Source: Actinocrispum wychmicini
GTDB taxonomy: Bacteria > Actinomycetota > Actinomycetes > Mycobacteriales > Pseudonocardiaceae
Reading direction: 5' to 3'
Assembly: GCF_004345645.1 (NCBI RefSeq)
Contig: NZ_SLWS01000011.1
Coordinates: forward strand, 233,255 to 297,254
Length of the DNA stretch: 64,000 nt
Below, one piece after another: positions 24,680 to 32,969 of the stretch; within the stretch, counting starts at the first letter, position 1, and each line of letters begins with the position of its first letter. Made by a program: the position numbers and the translations under genes. The notes beneath the pieces are model-generated. The model saw nothing but the letters and a program-made list of their open reading frames with translations. It was not told where the DNA came from and did not search any database.

Positions 24680-25332
24680 TGGGGGTCTCCGGGGAACACG
24701 GTCAACGGGCTCGGCTGGTCGTCGCTGCCGAGCAGGGCGGGGGAGATGGGCAGGGCCTGCGCGGCGGGCGGCTCACACAGCACGACCACGGCCAGTCCGC
24801 GTTCGGCCTGCCGGCGGGCCACCGGCCACCAGGTGGTGTGGTTGCTCGTGTGCCGGTCGGGCAAGTCGATCATCAACGCCCACACCTCCGGCCGGCCGGC
24901 CGCGAGCTCGATCAACAGGCGGGTCCGGACATCCGCGGGTACGTTCTCAACACGCTCCCGTGCGTAACCGCCGGCGCCCTGGCTCATCAGCCATTGCTCG
25001 GCGCGTTTACGGCTGGCGCGCACGCCCGCGTGCATCAGTTCCTCGGCAACGGCGTCCCGTAGCTGCAGGCCGTCCTCGGGTTCGTTCACCTCGGGCGAGT
25101 CGACGAGGGCGACGTGCTTGCGCAGGGCGGCGTCGTCGCCGCGGCCGTCGAGCGTGACGGCTCCGTGGGACGGCCGGATCCGGCCGCCCATGGCGAGGGC
25201 GAGCGAGGTGTGGCCGGCGCCCGGCTCACCGGTGACGAGCGCGAGCTCGCCGCCGCGGACGCGCAACGACGTCGGGCGCAGCAACGGACCGTGCGGTCCG
25301 TCCACGCCGACTCGTTCGGCTCGAATCTCCAC
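24676..25332 (-). CDS. ABC-ATPase-like partner of YhgE/Pip, degenerate P-loop
   Basis: 218 residues. It resembles an ABC ATPase N-terminal half (LRVRGGELALVTG) but Walker A reads GEPGAGHTS, with His in place of the Lys that contacts the ATP beta-phosphate. The LSGGQ signature is absent and Walker B is weak (LMIDLPDRH). It may bind nucleotide without hydrolysis or be purely structural. First gene of the operon; GTG start at 25332. Confidence 0.75.
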   Translation of the reverse strand: MEIRAERVGVDGPHGPLLRPTSLRVRGGELALVTGEPGAGHTSLALAMGGRIRPSHGAVTLDGRGDDAALRKHVALVDSPEVNEPEDGLQLRDAVAEELMHAGVRASRKRAEQWLMSQGAGGYARERVENVPADVRTRLLIELAAGRPEVWALMIDLPDRHTSNHTTWWPVARRQAERGLAVVVLCEPPAAQALPISPALLGSDDQPSPLTVFPGDPQ

Positions 25333-25355
25333 CGTGCTCGCCGGCCTCTCTTTGA

Positions 25356-25369
25356 ACTGACTGGTCAGT
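25356..25369. promoter_or_regulatory. TetR-type operator
   Basis: ACTGACTGGTCAGT is a 14-bp palindrome with one mismatched pair, 24 bp upstream of the first gene of the YhgE operon. It has the length and symmetry of TetR/QacR-type sites and lies where RNA polymerase would bind. Confidence 0.7.
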
Positions 25370-25462
25370 ACAAATACTGCGCCGGACGAGGGCCGTGGGC
25401 AAGTTGAAACGGTGTGATCCGTGGCGCAGAAACCCGGTTGACCGGGTCGTGACGATCACACC

Positions 25463-26068
25463 GTGGACATTGTCGAGACCGCGGTGGCCGAGGCCGAGCC
25501 CATGCTGCGCGAGTACTACGCCGACATCATCGCCCGCTACCGAGGCCGCCCCGCGACCCGGCGGGAGATCGAGGAGACCCTGGTCGACGAACCCAGCGAA
25601 GACCTGCTGCTCCTGCTCGCCCGCGACAACGACACCGTCCTCGGGTGCGTCGGCCTACGGCTAGCCGTGCCGTTCGCCGAAGTGAAACGGGTGTACGTGC
25701 GGCCGGAAGCCCGCGGCCGAGGCGTCGCGTCAGCCATGATGGCCGCCGTCGAGAGGATCGCTTTGGCCCACGACTGCCGGACCATGCGCCTCGACGTGCG
25801 CGACGACCTGGTCGAAGCGCGCGCGTTGTACGCCAAGTGCGGGTACGTCGACGTCGAGCCGTTCAATGACGACAAGTACGTTGGCCACTGGCTGGCCAAG
25901 GAGCTGTCGGCAACGGGAAAGCCACTGGCATGGAACCGGCGACTGGATGAGGTGGCCCACCCCGGAACTAACGCAGGGCCGACGCCGGACGGGTCTCCCA
26001 TATTGTCCACAGTGGACGATAACCCTGCCGGGCCCAGAACACCGTCGACAACGGGTTCGGCGGATTGA
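25463..26068 (+). CDS. GNAT acetyltransferase
   Basis: 201 residues. GNAT core with acetyl-CoA-binding motif A (VYVRPEARGRGVASAMMAA) and motif B (ARALYAKCGYVDV). The domain is complete by about residue 155; the remaining 45 residues are Pro/Gly/Thr-rich and overlap the end of the convergent acetyltransferase gene by 101 bp, so they look like run-on translation after loss of an earlier stop. Substrate unknown. Confidence 0.85.
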   Translation: MDIVETAVAEAEPMLREYYADIIARYRGRPATRREIEETLVDEPSEDLLLLLARDNDTVLGCVGLRLAVPFAEVKRVYVRPEARGRGVASAMMAAVERIALAHDCRTMRLDVRDDLVEARALYAKCGYVDVEPFNDDKYVGHWLAKELSATGKPLAWNRRLDEVAHPGTNAGPTPDGSPILSTVDDNPAGPRTPSTTGSAD

Positions 26069-26879
26069 AGTAGAGGAACGTGCGCTCCGCGCCGGCTCGG
26101 GCGAGTTCCTGGTGCACCACGGACATCAGTTCGCGGCCGACTCCGGTGCCGCGGGCGTCCGGCGTCACCGAGAGGCTGTTGACGTAGCCCCAGCGGCCGT
26201 GCGGGAGCCGCGTCTCCGACCAGCTGCCGGCGGTCGAGTCGCTGAACCAGCATTCGGCCAGCGCCACCGCGATGCCGTCCCGTTCGGCCAGGAACACGGG
26301 GTCACCCTGGGCGATGTGCCGGCCCAGGGCCGCTTCCTTGATCCGGCGGGAGCCCGCCCGCAACACTGTTCCGCCGACCTGGGCCGAGTACTCCAGTTCG
26401 GCCGTCGCCAGGGCCAGCGCCACCTCCATGTCGGTGGTGCGGGCCCGGCGGACGGTCAGCGCGCCCGGCGACAGCACCGGCGGCCCGGTCCTGATGGCCA
26501 GTGTGGACAGTGGGACCAGGCCGTGGGCGAGGAAGGCCTGGGTGGCCCGCGCGTCCCGGCTGGGCCAGGTGACCAGGCAGGACGAGTCGGCGCCGGGGGA
26601 GCGCCGGGACATCATCAGCTGCCACTGGGTGAGCAGTTCGGGCATCCCGGCCGCGCCGACAAGCGGGTGCAGTTCCCAGACCCGCAGCGCCGACCACAGG
26701 CTCGGGGTCGACTCCGGGGACAGGGTGGACGCCACGACCACGCCCGCGGCCCGTTCGCCGGAGGGCAGGGCCGCCGTGATCACGTCGCCGTCCGGCGGGT
26801 GCACCGCCGCGGGCAGCATCGGGTCGAGCCGCGCGAACCACGCGGTCTGCGCGTCGACCAGGCCGTCGGTGAACCTCAC
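25968..26879 (-). CDS. Two-domain GNAT-family acetyltransferase
   Basis: 303 residues. The C-terminal half is a clear GNAT domain (VNSLSVTPDARGTGVGRELMSVV, then FLYFNPPNPLSTVFWARQGYRP). The N-terminal half has GNAT-like length without a clear CoA motif, as in MshD-like tandem acetyltransferases. GTG 26879 overlaps the methyltransferase stop by 4 nt (GTGA), so both are made from one mRNA and may modify the same substrate. Confidence 0.82.
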   Translation of the reverse strand: MRFTDGLVDAQTAWFARLDPMLPAAVHPPDGDVITAALPSGERAAGVVVASTLSPESTPSLWSALRVWELHPLVGAAGMPELLTQWQLMMSRRSPGADSSCLVTWPSRDARATQAFLAHGLVPLSTLAIRTGPPVLSPGALTVRRARTTDMEVALALATAELEYSAQVGGTVLRAGSRRIKEAALGRHIAQGDPVFLAERDGIAVALAECWFSDSTAGSWSETRLPHGRWGYVNSLSVTPDARGTGVGRELMSVVHQELARAGAERTFLYFNPPNPLSTVFWARQGYRPLWTIWETRPASALR

Positions 26880-27718
26880 CCGGCCCTCCGGCAGCAGAAG
26901 ATGGCGGTACCCGGGAACAGTTCGCCCCGCAACGGGCTCCACTGACCCCATTCCCGCTCGTACCCCTCGGGCCACTCCGGCTCGATCAGGTCCGCCAGCA
27001 CGAAGCCCGAGCCGGTCAGCGCGCGTATGTAGTCGCCGAGGGTCCGGTGATGTTCGACGTACGTGGCTCGGCCGGACGCGTCCACCTCCACATACGGGGT
27101 GCGGTCGAAGTACGACGTGATCACCTGGAGCCCGGCCGGCCCCGGGTCGTCCGGGAAAATCCACCTGATCGGGTGAGTCACCGCGAACACCCACCGGCCG
27201 CCCGGCCGCAGCACCCGGAACACCTCGTCGAACACAGGCCGGACGTCGGCCACGAACGGCACCGCGCCGAACGCCGAACACGCGACGTCGAAGCTCGACG
27301 ACCCGAACGGCAACTGTTCGGCGTTCGCCCTGATCAACAACGGGGTGATACCGGTCACACTGTTCAGTCGGGCCGCGTGCCGCAACATGCCCGCGGACAG
27401 GTCGACCGCGGCCACCCGGGCGCCCTGCGAGACCAGCCAGCGGGCGCACGGCGCCGAGCCGCAGCCGACCTCAAGGACGTCCTTCCCGGCGACGGGTCCG
27501 AGCAGCCCGAGATCCTGTTCCCGCAGGCCCTCGGGGCACCAGAGGAAATCCGCGTCGCCAAGGGTGGGGCCATGGTCGGCTAGGTAGTCGTCGGCGTCCG
27601 CGTCCCACCACGCGATGTTGGCGGCCACGGACTCCGCGGCGTCGACGCGTCGCCGTGCGGGCCCCACCGTTCCGAGGGTAGTTTGGGCTCCGGCGTATCG
27701 GTCGTTGTGGGTCTCCAC
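26876..27718 (-). CDS. Class I SAM-dependent methyltransferase
   Basis: 280 residues. Motif I VLEVGCGSAPCARWL (SAM binding, near residue 82), motif II Asp in VAAVDLS, post-motif region LPFGSSSFDVACSAFG, and motif FRVLRPGGRWVFA. Methyltransf_11/25-type small-molecule enzyme; the substrate is not visible. Divergent from rpsA. Pairs with the coupled acetyltransferase. Confidence 0.88.
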   Translation of the reverse strand: METHNDRYAGAQTTLGTVGPARRRVDAAESVAANIAWWDADADDYLADHGPTLGDADFLWCPEGLREQDLGLLGPVAGKDVLEVGCGSAPCARWLVSQGARVAAVDLSAGMLRHAARLNSVTGITPLLIRANAEQLPFGSSSFDVACSAFGAVPFVADVRPVFDEVFRVLRPGGRWVFAVTHPIRWIFPDDPGPAGLQVITSYFDRTPYVEVDASGRATYVEHHRTLGDYIRALTGSGFVLADLIEPEWPEGYEREWGQWSPLRGELFPGTAIFCCRRAG

Positions 27719-27742
27719 GCCTGCTCCTTCCGGGCATCCGGT

Positions 27743-27772
27743 TTGCCCGACGATCGCGCGGGCGCGTACGAT
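27743..27772 (+). promoter_or_regulatory. Candidate promoter of rpsA
   Basis: TTGCCC (27743-27748) and TACGAT (27767-27772) are separated by 18 bp in the 233-bp gap between the divergent methyltransferase and rpsA genes. Transcription would start near 27780, leaving about 170 nt of 5' leader before rpsA, long enough for autogenous control. I see no other gene in this gap. Confidence 0.45.
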
Positions 27773-27951
27773 ACCGCCCGCGCGGTGAATTTCGCGCTGC
27801 CTGCTGTTCAGGTCAGGGAATCTGGGAATCGGGTTGCGCGTCTGGTTGTTGAACCCTGTGCATGATCACTCAAGACAGGGCGCACGCCGTTGAGCCGCGC
27901 GCACGAACCGCACACCCAACAACCCCAATCCGTACCGGAGCAACCCACCTA

Positions 27952-29445
27952 ATGTCCACCGACACCACCATTGTCCCGGCTGCCAGCGCGCCGAAGCAGC
28001 AGGTCGCTATCAACGACGTCGGGACGGCGGAGGACTTCCTCGCCGCGATCGACGCGACGATCAAGTACTTCAACGACGGCGATATCGTCGAAGGCGTCAT
28101 CGTCAAGGTCGACCGTGACGAGGTTCTTCTCGACATCGGCTACAAGACCGAGGGCGTGATCCCCTCGCGCGAGCTCTCGATCAAGCACGACGTCGACCCG
28201 AACGAGGTCGTCAAGGTCGGCGACGAGGTCGAGGCGCTTGTTCTCCAGAAGGAGGACAAGGAAGGTCGCCTGATCCTGTCCAAGAAGCGCGCGCAGTACG
28301 AGCGGGCGTGGGGCACGATCGAGGGCCTCAAGGAGGCCGACGAGCCCGTCAAGGGCACCGTCATCGAGGTGGTCAAGGGTGGTCTGATCCTGGACATCGG
28401 CCTGCGCGGCTTCCTGCCCGCGTCGCTGGTCGAGATGCGCCGGGTGCGCGACCTGCAGCCGTACGTCGGCCGCGAGCTCGAGGCCAAGATCATCGAGCTG
28501 GACAAGAACCGCAACAACGTGGTCCTGTCCCGCCGTGCCTGGCTGGAGCAGACGCAGTCCGAGGTCCGCAGCGAGTTCCTCAACCAGCTGCAGAAGGGCC
28601 AGGTCCGCAAGGGCGTCGTGTCCTCGATCGTCAACTTCGGCGCCTTCGTCGACCTCGGCGGCGTGGACGGCCTGGTGCACGTCTCCGAGCTGTCCTGGAA
28701 GCACATCGACCACCCGTCCGAGGTGGTCGAGGTCGGCCAGGAGGTCACCGTCGAGGTGCTCGACGTGGACATGGACCGCGAGCGGGTCTCGCTGTCGCTG
28801 AAGGCGACGCAGGAGGACCCGTGGCGCCAGTTCGCCCGGACCCACGCGATCGGCCAGATCGTCCCGGGCAAGGTCACCAAGCTGGTTCCGTTCGGCGCGT
28901 TCGTCCGGGTGGACGAGGGCATCGAAGGCCTGGTGCACATCTCCGAGCTGGCCGAGCGGCACGTGGAGATCCCCGAGCAGGTCGTGCAGGTCGGCAACGA
29001 CGTCATGGTCAAGGTCATCGACATCGACCTGGAGCGCCGGCGGATCTCGCTGTCGCTCAAGCAGGCGAACGAGGGCTTCACGCCGGACTCCGAGTTCGAC
29101 CCGACCCAGTACGGCATGGCGGCCGAGTACGACTCCGAGGGGAACTACATCTACCCCGAGGGCTTCGACCCGACCACCGAGGAATGGCAGGAAGGCTTCG
29201 ACAAGCAGCGCGAGGAGTGGGAGCGCCAGTACGCCGAGGCGCACGCCCGCTACGAGCAGCACATGACGCAGATCCGCAAGGCCGCCGAGGCCGACGCGGC
29301 CGCTGCGGTCGAAGGCGCCGAAGCCCCCGCCGGTGGCGAGCAGAGCTACTCGGCCGGTGGCGAGACGCAGGCGAAGAGCGGCGGCACCCTGGCCAGCGAC
29401 GAGCAGTTGGCCGCGCTGCGGGAGAAGCTCTCCGGCGGCGTCTGA
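27952..29445 (+). CDS. rpsA: 30S ribosomal protein S1
   Basis: 497 residues with four S1 RNA-binding domains: starts near GDIVEGVIVKVD, PVKGTVIEVV, GQVRKGVVSSIVNFGAFVDLG and GQIVPGKVTKLVPFGAFV. A C-terminal acidic, repeat-poor tail of about 120 residues follows, as in other actinobacterial S1 proteins. S1 helps recruit mRNA and takes part in trans-translation. ATG 27952 fits the family N-terminus; GGAG lies 11 nt upstream. Position between polA and coaE matches mycobacterial gene order. Confidence 0.96.
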   Translation: MSTDTTIVPAASAPKQQVAINDVGTAEDFLAAIDATIKYFNDGDIVEGVIVKVDRDEVLLDIGYKTEGVIPSRELSIKHDVDPNEVVKVGDEVEALVLQKEDKEGRLILSKKRAQYERAWGTIEGLKEADEPVKGTVIEVVKGGLILDIGLRGFLPASLVEMRRVRDLQPYVGRELEAKIIELDKNRNNVVLSRRAWLEQTQSEVRSEFLNQLQKGQVRKGVVSSIVNFGAFVDLGGVDGLVHVSELSWKHIDHPSEVVEVGQEVTVEVLDVDMDRERVSLSLKATQEDPWRQFARTHAIGQIVPGKVTKLVPFGAFVRVDEGIEGLVHISELAERHVEIPEQVVQVGNDVMVKVIDIDLERRRISLSLKQANEGFTPDSEFDPTQYGMAAEYDSEGNYIYPEGFDPTTEEWQEGFDKQREEWERQYAEAHARYEQHMTQIRKAAEADAAAAVEGAEAPAGGEQSYSAGGETQAKSGGTLASDEQLAALREKLSGGV

Positions 29446-29459
29446 GTTTCAGCTGATCA

Positions 29460-29492
29460 CAAGGCCCCCGCGCGAACCGCGCGGGGGCCTTG
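29460..29492 (+). terminator. Strong intrinsic terminator of rpsA
   Basis: A perfect 15-bp GC-rich stem (29460-29474 / 29478-29492) with a 3-nt loop, followed by a T-containing tail, begins 15 nt after the rpsA stop. Confidence 0.9.
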
Positions 29493-29564
29493 CGTTGTCG
29501 GTTCGTTACTTTTTCTGGGATAGGCGCGCCATTCACCCATCAGGGGGACTACGGTCTTGACCTT

Positions 29565-30179
29565 GTGAGTGCCAAGCAATGGTCCAGCGCGTTGGCCGCG
29601 CTGGTGGTGGTCGCCGCTCTGGCGGGATGCGGGACGAAGAACGAGCCGCCACCGCTCGTCGTGCCGGTTCCGTCGTTCAAACCGCCCCAGGCGTCTTCGT
29701 CCCCGGCCGCCAGGATCGTCGGTGCGCTGCCCACCGGCTGCGGCGCGATCGCCACCCCGGAGGAGGTCGCCAGCGCGGTGGGCCGGGCCATGAACGGCAC
29801 CACCAAGCTGGTCAACGGCACCCCGGACACCAAGATCGGCCGAACCGCCCGGATCGACTGCTACTACGGCCTCACCGAAGGCCAGCAACTACCGGACGCA
29901 CCCGTCGCGGTCGGCCTGGCCAGCTACACCGACGCGGACGCCGCGAACAAACGCGTCTCCTCCACCGTGGACGGCGAGAAACAGGCCGGGGCGAAGGTCA
30001 GCGACGTCCAAGTCGGCGCGGACAAAGGCAAACTCATGGTCGGCAAGAAGATCGCCACCCTGGTGGCCACCTACAAAGCCACCACGGTGGTAGTGATCGC
30101 CCAACTCGATCTCGTCCCGGAGGCCCAAGCCCCGTCCGTCCTCGGCAAGATCGCCGACCGGGCCCTGTCACCGCACTGA
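29565..30179 (+). CDS. Putative lipoprotein
   Basis: 204 residues. Signal peptide MSAKQWSSALAALVVVAALAGC with lipobox LAGC, a Pro-rich linker, then a DUF3558-like-sized soluble domain with one Cys pair (GCGAIA and RIDCYYG). GTG 29565 is chosen to start the signal peptide; no ribosome site is visible, suggesting a leaderless message. Overlaps the convergent kinase gene by 12 nt. Function unknown. Confidence 0.75.
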   Translation: MSAKQWSSALAALVVVAALAGCGTKNEPPPLVVPVPSFKPPQASSSPAARIVGALPTGCGAIATPEEVASAVGRAMNGTTKLVNGTPDTKIGRTARIDCYYGLTEGQQLPDAPVAVGLASYTDADAANKRVSSTVDGEKQAGAKVSDVQVGADKGKLMVGKKIATLVATYKATTVVVIAQLDLVPEAQAPSVLGKIADRALSPH

Positions 30180-31982
30180 CAACGTCATCCGCAGCCCGGC
30201 CGCAGTGACGGTCACCGTCCCGTCGAAGGCACTCAGACGCCGTACGATTTTGTCAAGTCCTGGGTCATCTGGCGCGGTTTTTTGAGTCCCCGATATCGTG
30301 ATCTCCAAGGTGTTCTCGCGCAGGCGCACCCTGATATTGGCCTCGCTCGGTGACGGTAAGGAACTAGTCGTCGACGTTGAGCGTTCGCGAGGATGGAATG
30401 TGCGCGGCGCGGCGGAACCCCCGCTGCTTTCGGGTGAGTGCGTGCCACCTTTGTCGGGCGGCGGTGTGGCGGCCCTGCTGTTGGGTGGCTGCGTGGCGGC
30501 CTTGCTGCCGGTGGATGGCTGGGTGCCGGGTGGCTGGGTGGTGGATGGCTGGGTGGTGGCCCGGCTGCCGGCGGGTGCCGGCAGCCGGCTGGCGGGTGGC
30601 TGGGTGGCGATTCCGCTGCTGAGGGGCGGCTGGGTGGCGGTCCCGCTGCCGGTGGGGTGCCGCTTGTCGGTGAGTGCGGCGTTGATGGCGAAGTAGGCGG
30701 CGGACTCGATGGGCGCGGCGAGCCTGTGGGGGAGGTCGATGTCGACCCGCACCGGCATCGGGGTGTCCAGGGCCAGTGCCCGGACGGCGTCGGCCAGGCC
30801 GCGTTCGGCCAGCACGGGTGGGTGGATCCCGCGGACCAGGGCGCGCAGCTCGACGAGCGCCTTGGCCGAGTTGTCCTGGACCTTGGCGAGGATCGCTTTG
30901 GCGGCGGTGGGGTCGTCGTCGATGAGGCGTTCCACCGCGCCAAGGCCGAGGCCCATGGCCACGAGCCGGGCCTGGGCGCCGTCGTGCAGGTCCCGTTCGA
31001 TCCGGTGCAGCTCGGACGTCAACGTGTCGGTGGCCGCCGCGCGGGTCGCGGTGAGTTCCTGGACCCGCAGGGCGAGCTGAGCGCTCTTCGTCGGGGCCAG
31101 CAGGGCGCGGACCCAACGGGCGTTCGCGCGTTCGCAGGCCGGCGCGACCAGCAGCGCCAGCCACGCCAGCACGATCGCCATGATCGCGCCCAGCACCTGC
31201 GAGCCCGCGAACTCGCCGTACCAGCCGTTGCCCCAGTTCTCGGACGTCAGCATCTGCAACGGCACCGCGAACGCCAGGCCCCAGCACGCGTAGATCATCA
31301 CCAGCGCTGGCACGCCGACCGAGACGAGCCCGACGAGCGGGTCCAGGGCCAGGAACGCCACGTCCCGCCACGTGGCCCGGTCCCGAAGCACCGGGCCGAT
31401 GTAGGGCCGCGGCACCGGGACGCCGGTCCACTGGCCGACCAGCCGCCGCCGCAGGTCGGCGAGCACCCGTGCCGGCCGGAAAGGGGAGAACACCAGCATC
31501 AGCGGGCTCAGCAGCGACAACCCGAAGGCCGACACGCAGTGTGACCACGGGTCGAGCCGGGCCATGAAACCCACCGGGGTGGTCCGCTGAGGCGGCCGAA
31601 GCAGCAGCCGGGCCCAGCGGGCGTGCAGCGGGAACACCAGCAGGCCCAGTGGGTCGAGCGCGAGAAAGACCAGGTCACGCCAGGTGGCCCGGTCCTCAAG
31701 GAGCCAGATGTACCGCTCCGGTGGCTTCGGCTTCTTGTACAGGCGGTCGTAGAAGCGGTACAGGCCGTCCTCGTCGGGCTCCGGCGGCGGTGGTTCCGGC
31801 TGGTACGGCAGGGGGATGCCGGCGAGCAGCCGCCGCCGGGTCGCCACCCAGCGTCCCGCCCGCAGTGTCCACGGGACCAGGAAAACCAGCCCCCACAGGC
31901 AGAGATAGAACGTCACGACGTGGGCCACGGCCACCAGCAGGCCCAGCACGGACAGTGCTGCGGTCTTGGCGGCCCGGATCAT
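30168..31982 (-). CDS. Orphan histidine-kinase-like protein with degenerate ATPase domain
   Basis: 604 residues. Multiple membrane helices and a duplicated sensor segment (ERYIWLLEDRATWRDLVFLALDPL and RPYIGPVLRDRATWRDVAFLALDPL). The HisKA_3 dimerisation domain is intact, with phospho-acceptor His333 in RDLHDGAQARL. The HATPase region has decayed: the N-box is INAALTDKRH instead of the family's SEAL.N..KH; about 100 residues of Thr/Gln/Pro-rich low complexity (442-545) replace the ATP lid; the DDGRGG-type motif is lost; only a trace of the G-box remains (GLDKIVRRLSAFDGTVTV). Autophosphorylation is doubtful. No response-regulator gene is adjacent. It may be a pseudokinase or a phosphatase/scaffold. 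Confidence 0.8.
   Translation of the reverse strand: MIRAAKTAALSVLGLLVAVAHVVTFYLCLWGLVFLVPWTLRAGRWVATRRRLLAGIPLPYQPEPPPPEPDEDGLYRFYDRLYKKPKPPERYIWLLEDRATWRDLVFLALDPLGLLVFPLHARWARLLLRPPQRTTPVGFMARLDPWSHCVSAFGLSLLSPLMLVFSPFRPARVLADLRRRLVGQWTGVPVPRPYIGPVLRDRATWRDVAFLALDPLVGLVSVGVPALVMIYACWGLAFAVPLQMLTSENWGNGWYGEFAGSQVLGAIMAIVLAWLALLVAPACERANARWVRALLAPTKSAQLALRVQELTATRAAATDTLTSELHRIERDLHDGAQARLVAMGLGLGAVERLIDDDPTAAKAILAKVQDNSAKALVELRALVRGIHPPVLAERGLADAVRALALDTPMPVRVDIDLPHRLAAPIESAAYFAINAALTDKRHPTGSGTATQPPLSSGIATQPPASRLPAPAGSRATTQPSTTQPPGTQPSTGSKAATQPPNSRAATPPPDKGGTHSPESSGGSAAPRTFHPRERSTSTTSSLPSPSEANIRVRLRENTLEITISGTQKTAPDDPGLDKIVRRLSAFDGTVTVTAAGLRMTLSVR
30440..30660. repeat. Low-complexity TGGCTGGGTGG-type repeats within the kinase gene
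   Basis: Imperfect units rich in TGGCTGGGTGG (plus strand) encode the TQPP-rich linker of the kinase-like protein. The slippage-prone stretch coincides with the missing ATP-lid segment, so repeat expansion may be how the domain was disrupted. Confidence 0.75.
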
Positions 31983-32069
31983 GGGCCCAGTCTGACCGCA
32001 TCGTCCGGTCCGGCGCATTGCCGGAAAGCCCAAGAACGGGGTGGGCCTAGCCCCACCTACGATCAGGAC

Positions 32070-32969
32070 ATGCTGAGGGTCGGTCTCACCGGTGGTATCG
32101 GGTCGGGCAAGTCCACGGTCGCGGGCCGCCTGGCCGAGCACGGCGCGGTCCTGATCGACGCCGACAAGCTGGCCCGGGAGGTCGTCGAACCCGGCACGCC
32201 GGGCCTCGGGCAGCTGGTCGAGGCGTTCGGTGCGGGCATCCTCGCGGCGGACGGGTCGCTGGATCGCCCGAAGCTGGCGGCCGTGGTCTTCAACGACGCC
32301 GAACAACGCGAACGGCTCAACAACATCGTGCATCCCCTGGTCGGCATGCGGACCGCGGAGTTGCTGCAGGGCGCGGCTGACGACGCGGTCGTCGTGCACG
32401 ATGTGCCGTTGCTCGTGGAGAAGAACTACGCGCCCATGTACCACCTCGTGGTCATCGTGGACGCGGACGTGGAGAAACGCGTGCACCGCCTGACTTCCAC
32501 GCGTGGAATGTCCGAAGAGGACGCACGCGCCCGCATCGCCGCTCAGGCGACCGAGGAGCAGCGTCGCACGGTCGCGGACGTGTGGCTGGACAACTCAAGC
32601 ACAACGGACGAGATCCTCAGGGTGGCCGACAGTTTGTGGGCGGACCGGCTGGTGCCGTTCGAGGCCAACGTGCGGCTGCGCAGGCCGGCGGTGGTCGACC
32701 CGCGGACGACCGGCCCGGATCCGACCTGGCCGCGGCAGGCGGCCCGGCTGATCGCCCGGATCACCCTGGTGACAGGCCTGCCGGCGACGCACGTCGGCCC
32801 GACCGCCGACGGAGTGCCCGCCCAGGACGTGATCGAGGTGGAGGTCACGGTCGGCGACAACGCGGAGAAGGTCGCGGAGGAACTGTCCGCCGCGGGCTTC
32901 CCGGGTGGCGACGGAGTGCATCACTCCGCCGACCCGGGCCGCCCGGCGACCATCTACCTCCGTCAGTGA
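32070..32969 (+). CDS. coaE: Dephospho-CoA kinase with shortened GrpB-like C-terminal domain
   Basis: 299 residues. The N-terminal 200 residues are CoaE: P-loop GLTGGIGSGKST, DADKLAREVV, and the VHDVPLLVE lid/CoA region. It phosphorylates dephospho-CoA, the last step of CoA synthesis. The C-terminal about 100 residues resemble the first half of the UPF0157/GrpB domain fused to CoaE in mycobacteria (GLPATHVGPTADGVPAQDVIEVEV) but stop after SADPGRPATIYLRQ, well short of the full domain. Overlaps convergent nagZ-like gene by 7 nt. Synteny with Rv1631 supports the call. Confidence 0.93.
   Translation: MLRVGLTGGIGSGKSTVAGRLAEHGAVLIDADKLAREVVEPGTPGLGQLVEAFGAGILAADGSLDRPKLAAVVFNDAEQRERLNNIVHPLVGMRTAELLQGAADDAVVVHDVPLLVEKNYAPMYHLVVIVDADVEKRVHRLTSTRGMSEEDARARIAAQATEEQRRTVADVWLDNSSTTDEILRVADSLWADRLVPFEANVRLRRPAVVDPRTTGPDPTWPRQAARLIARITLVTGLPATHVGPTADGVPAQDVIEVEVTVGDNAEKVAEELSAAGFPGGDGVHHSADPGRPATIYLRQ

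Noticed and set aside
22799..24967. 722-codon plus-strand frame opposite the YhgE/Pip gene
   Set aside because: Shadow of the repeat-rich stalk region; repeats in it mirror the heptads of the real gene.
30440..30660. CRISPR-like short repeats
   Set aside because: Irregular units without spacers, in frame within the kinase-like gene and encoding TQPP-type linker.
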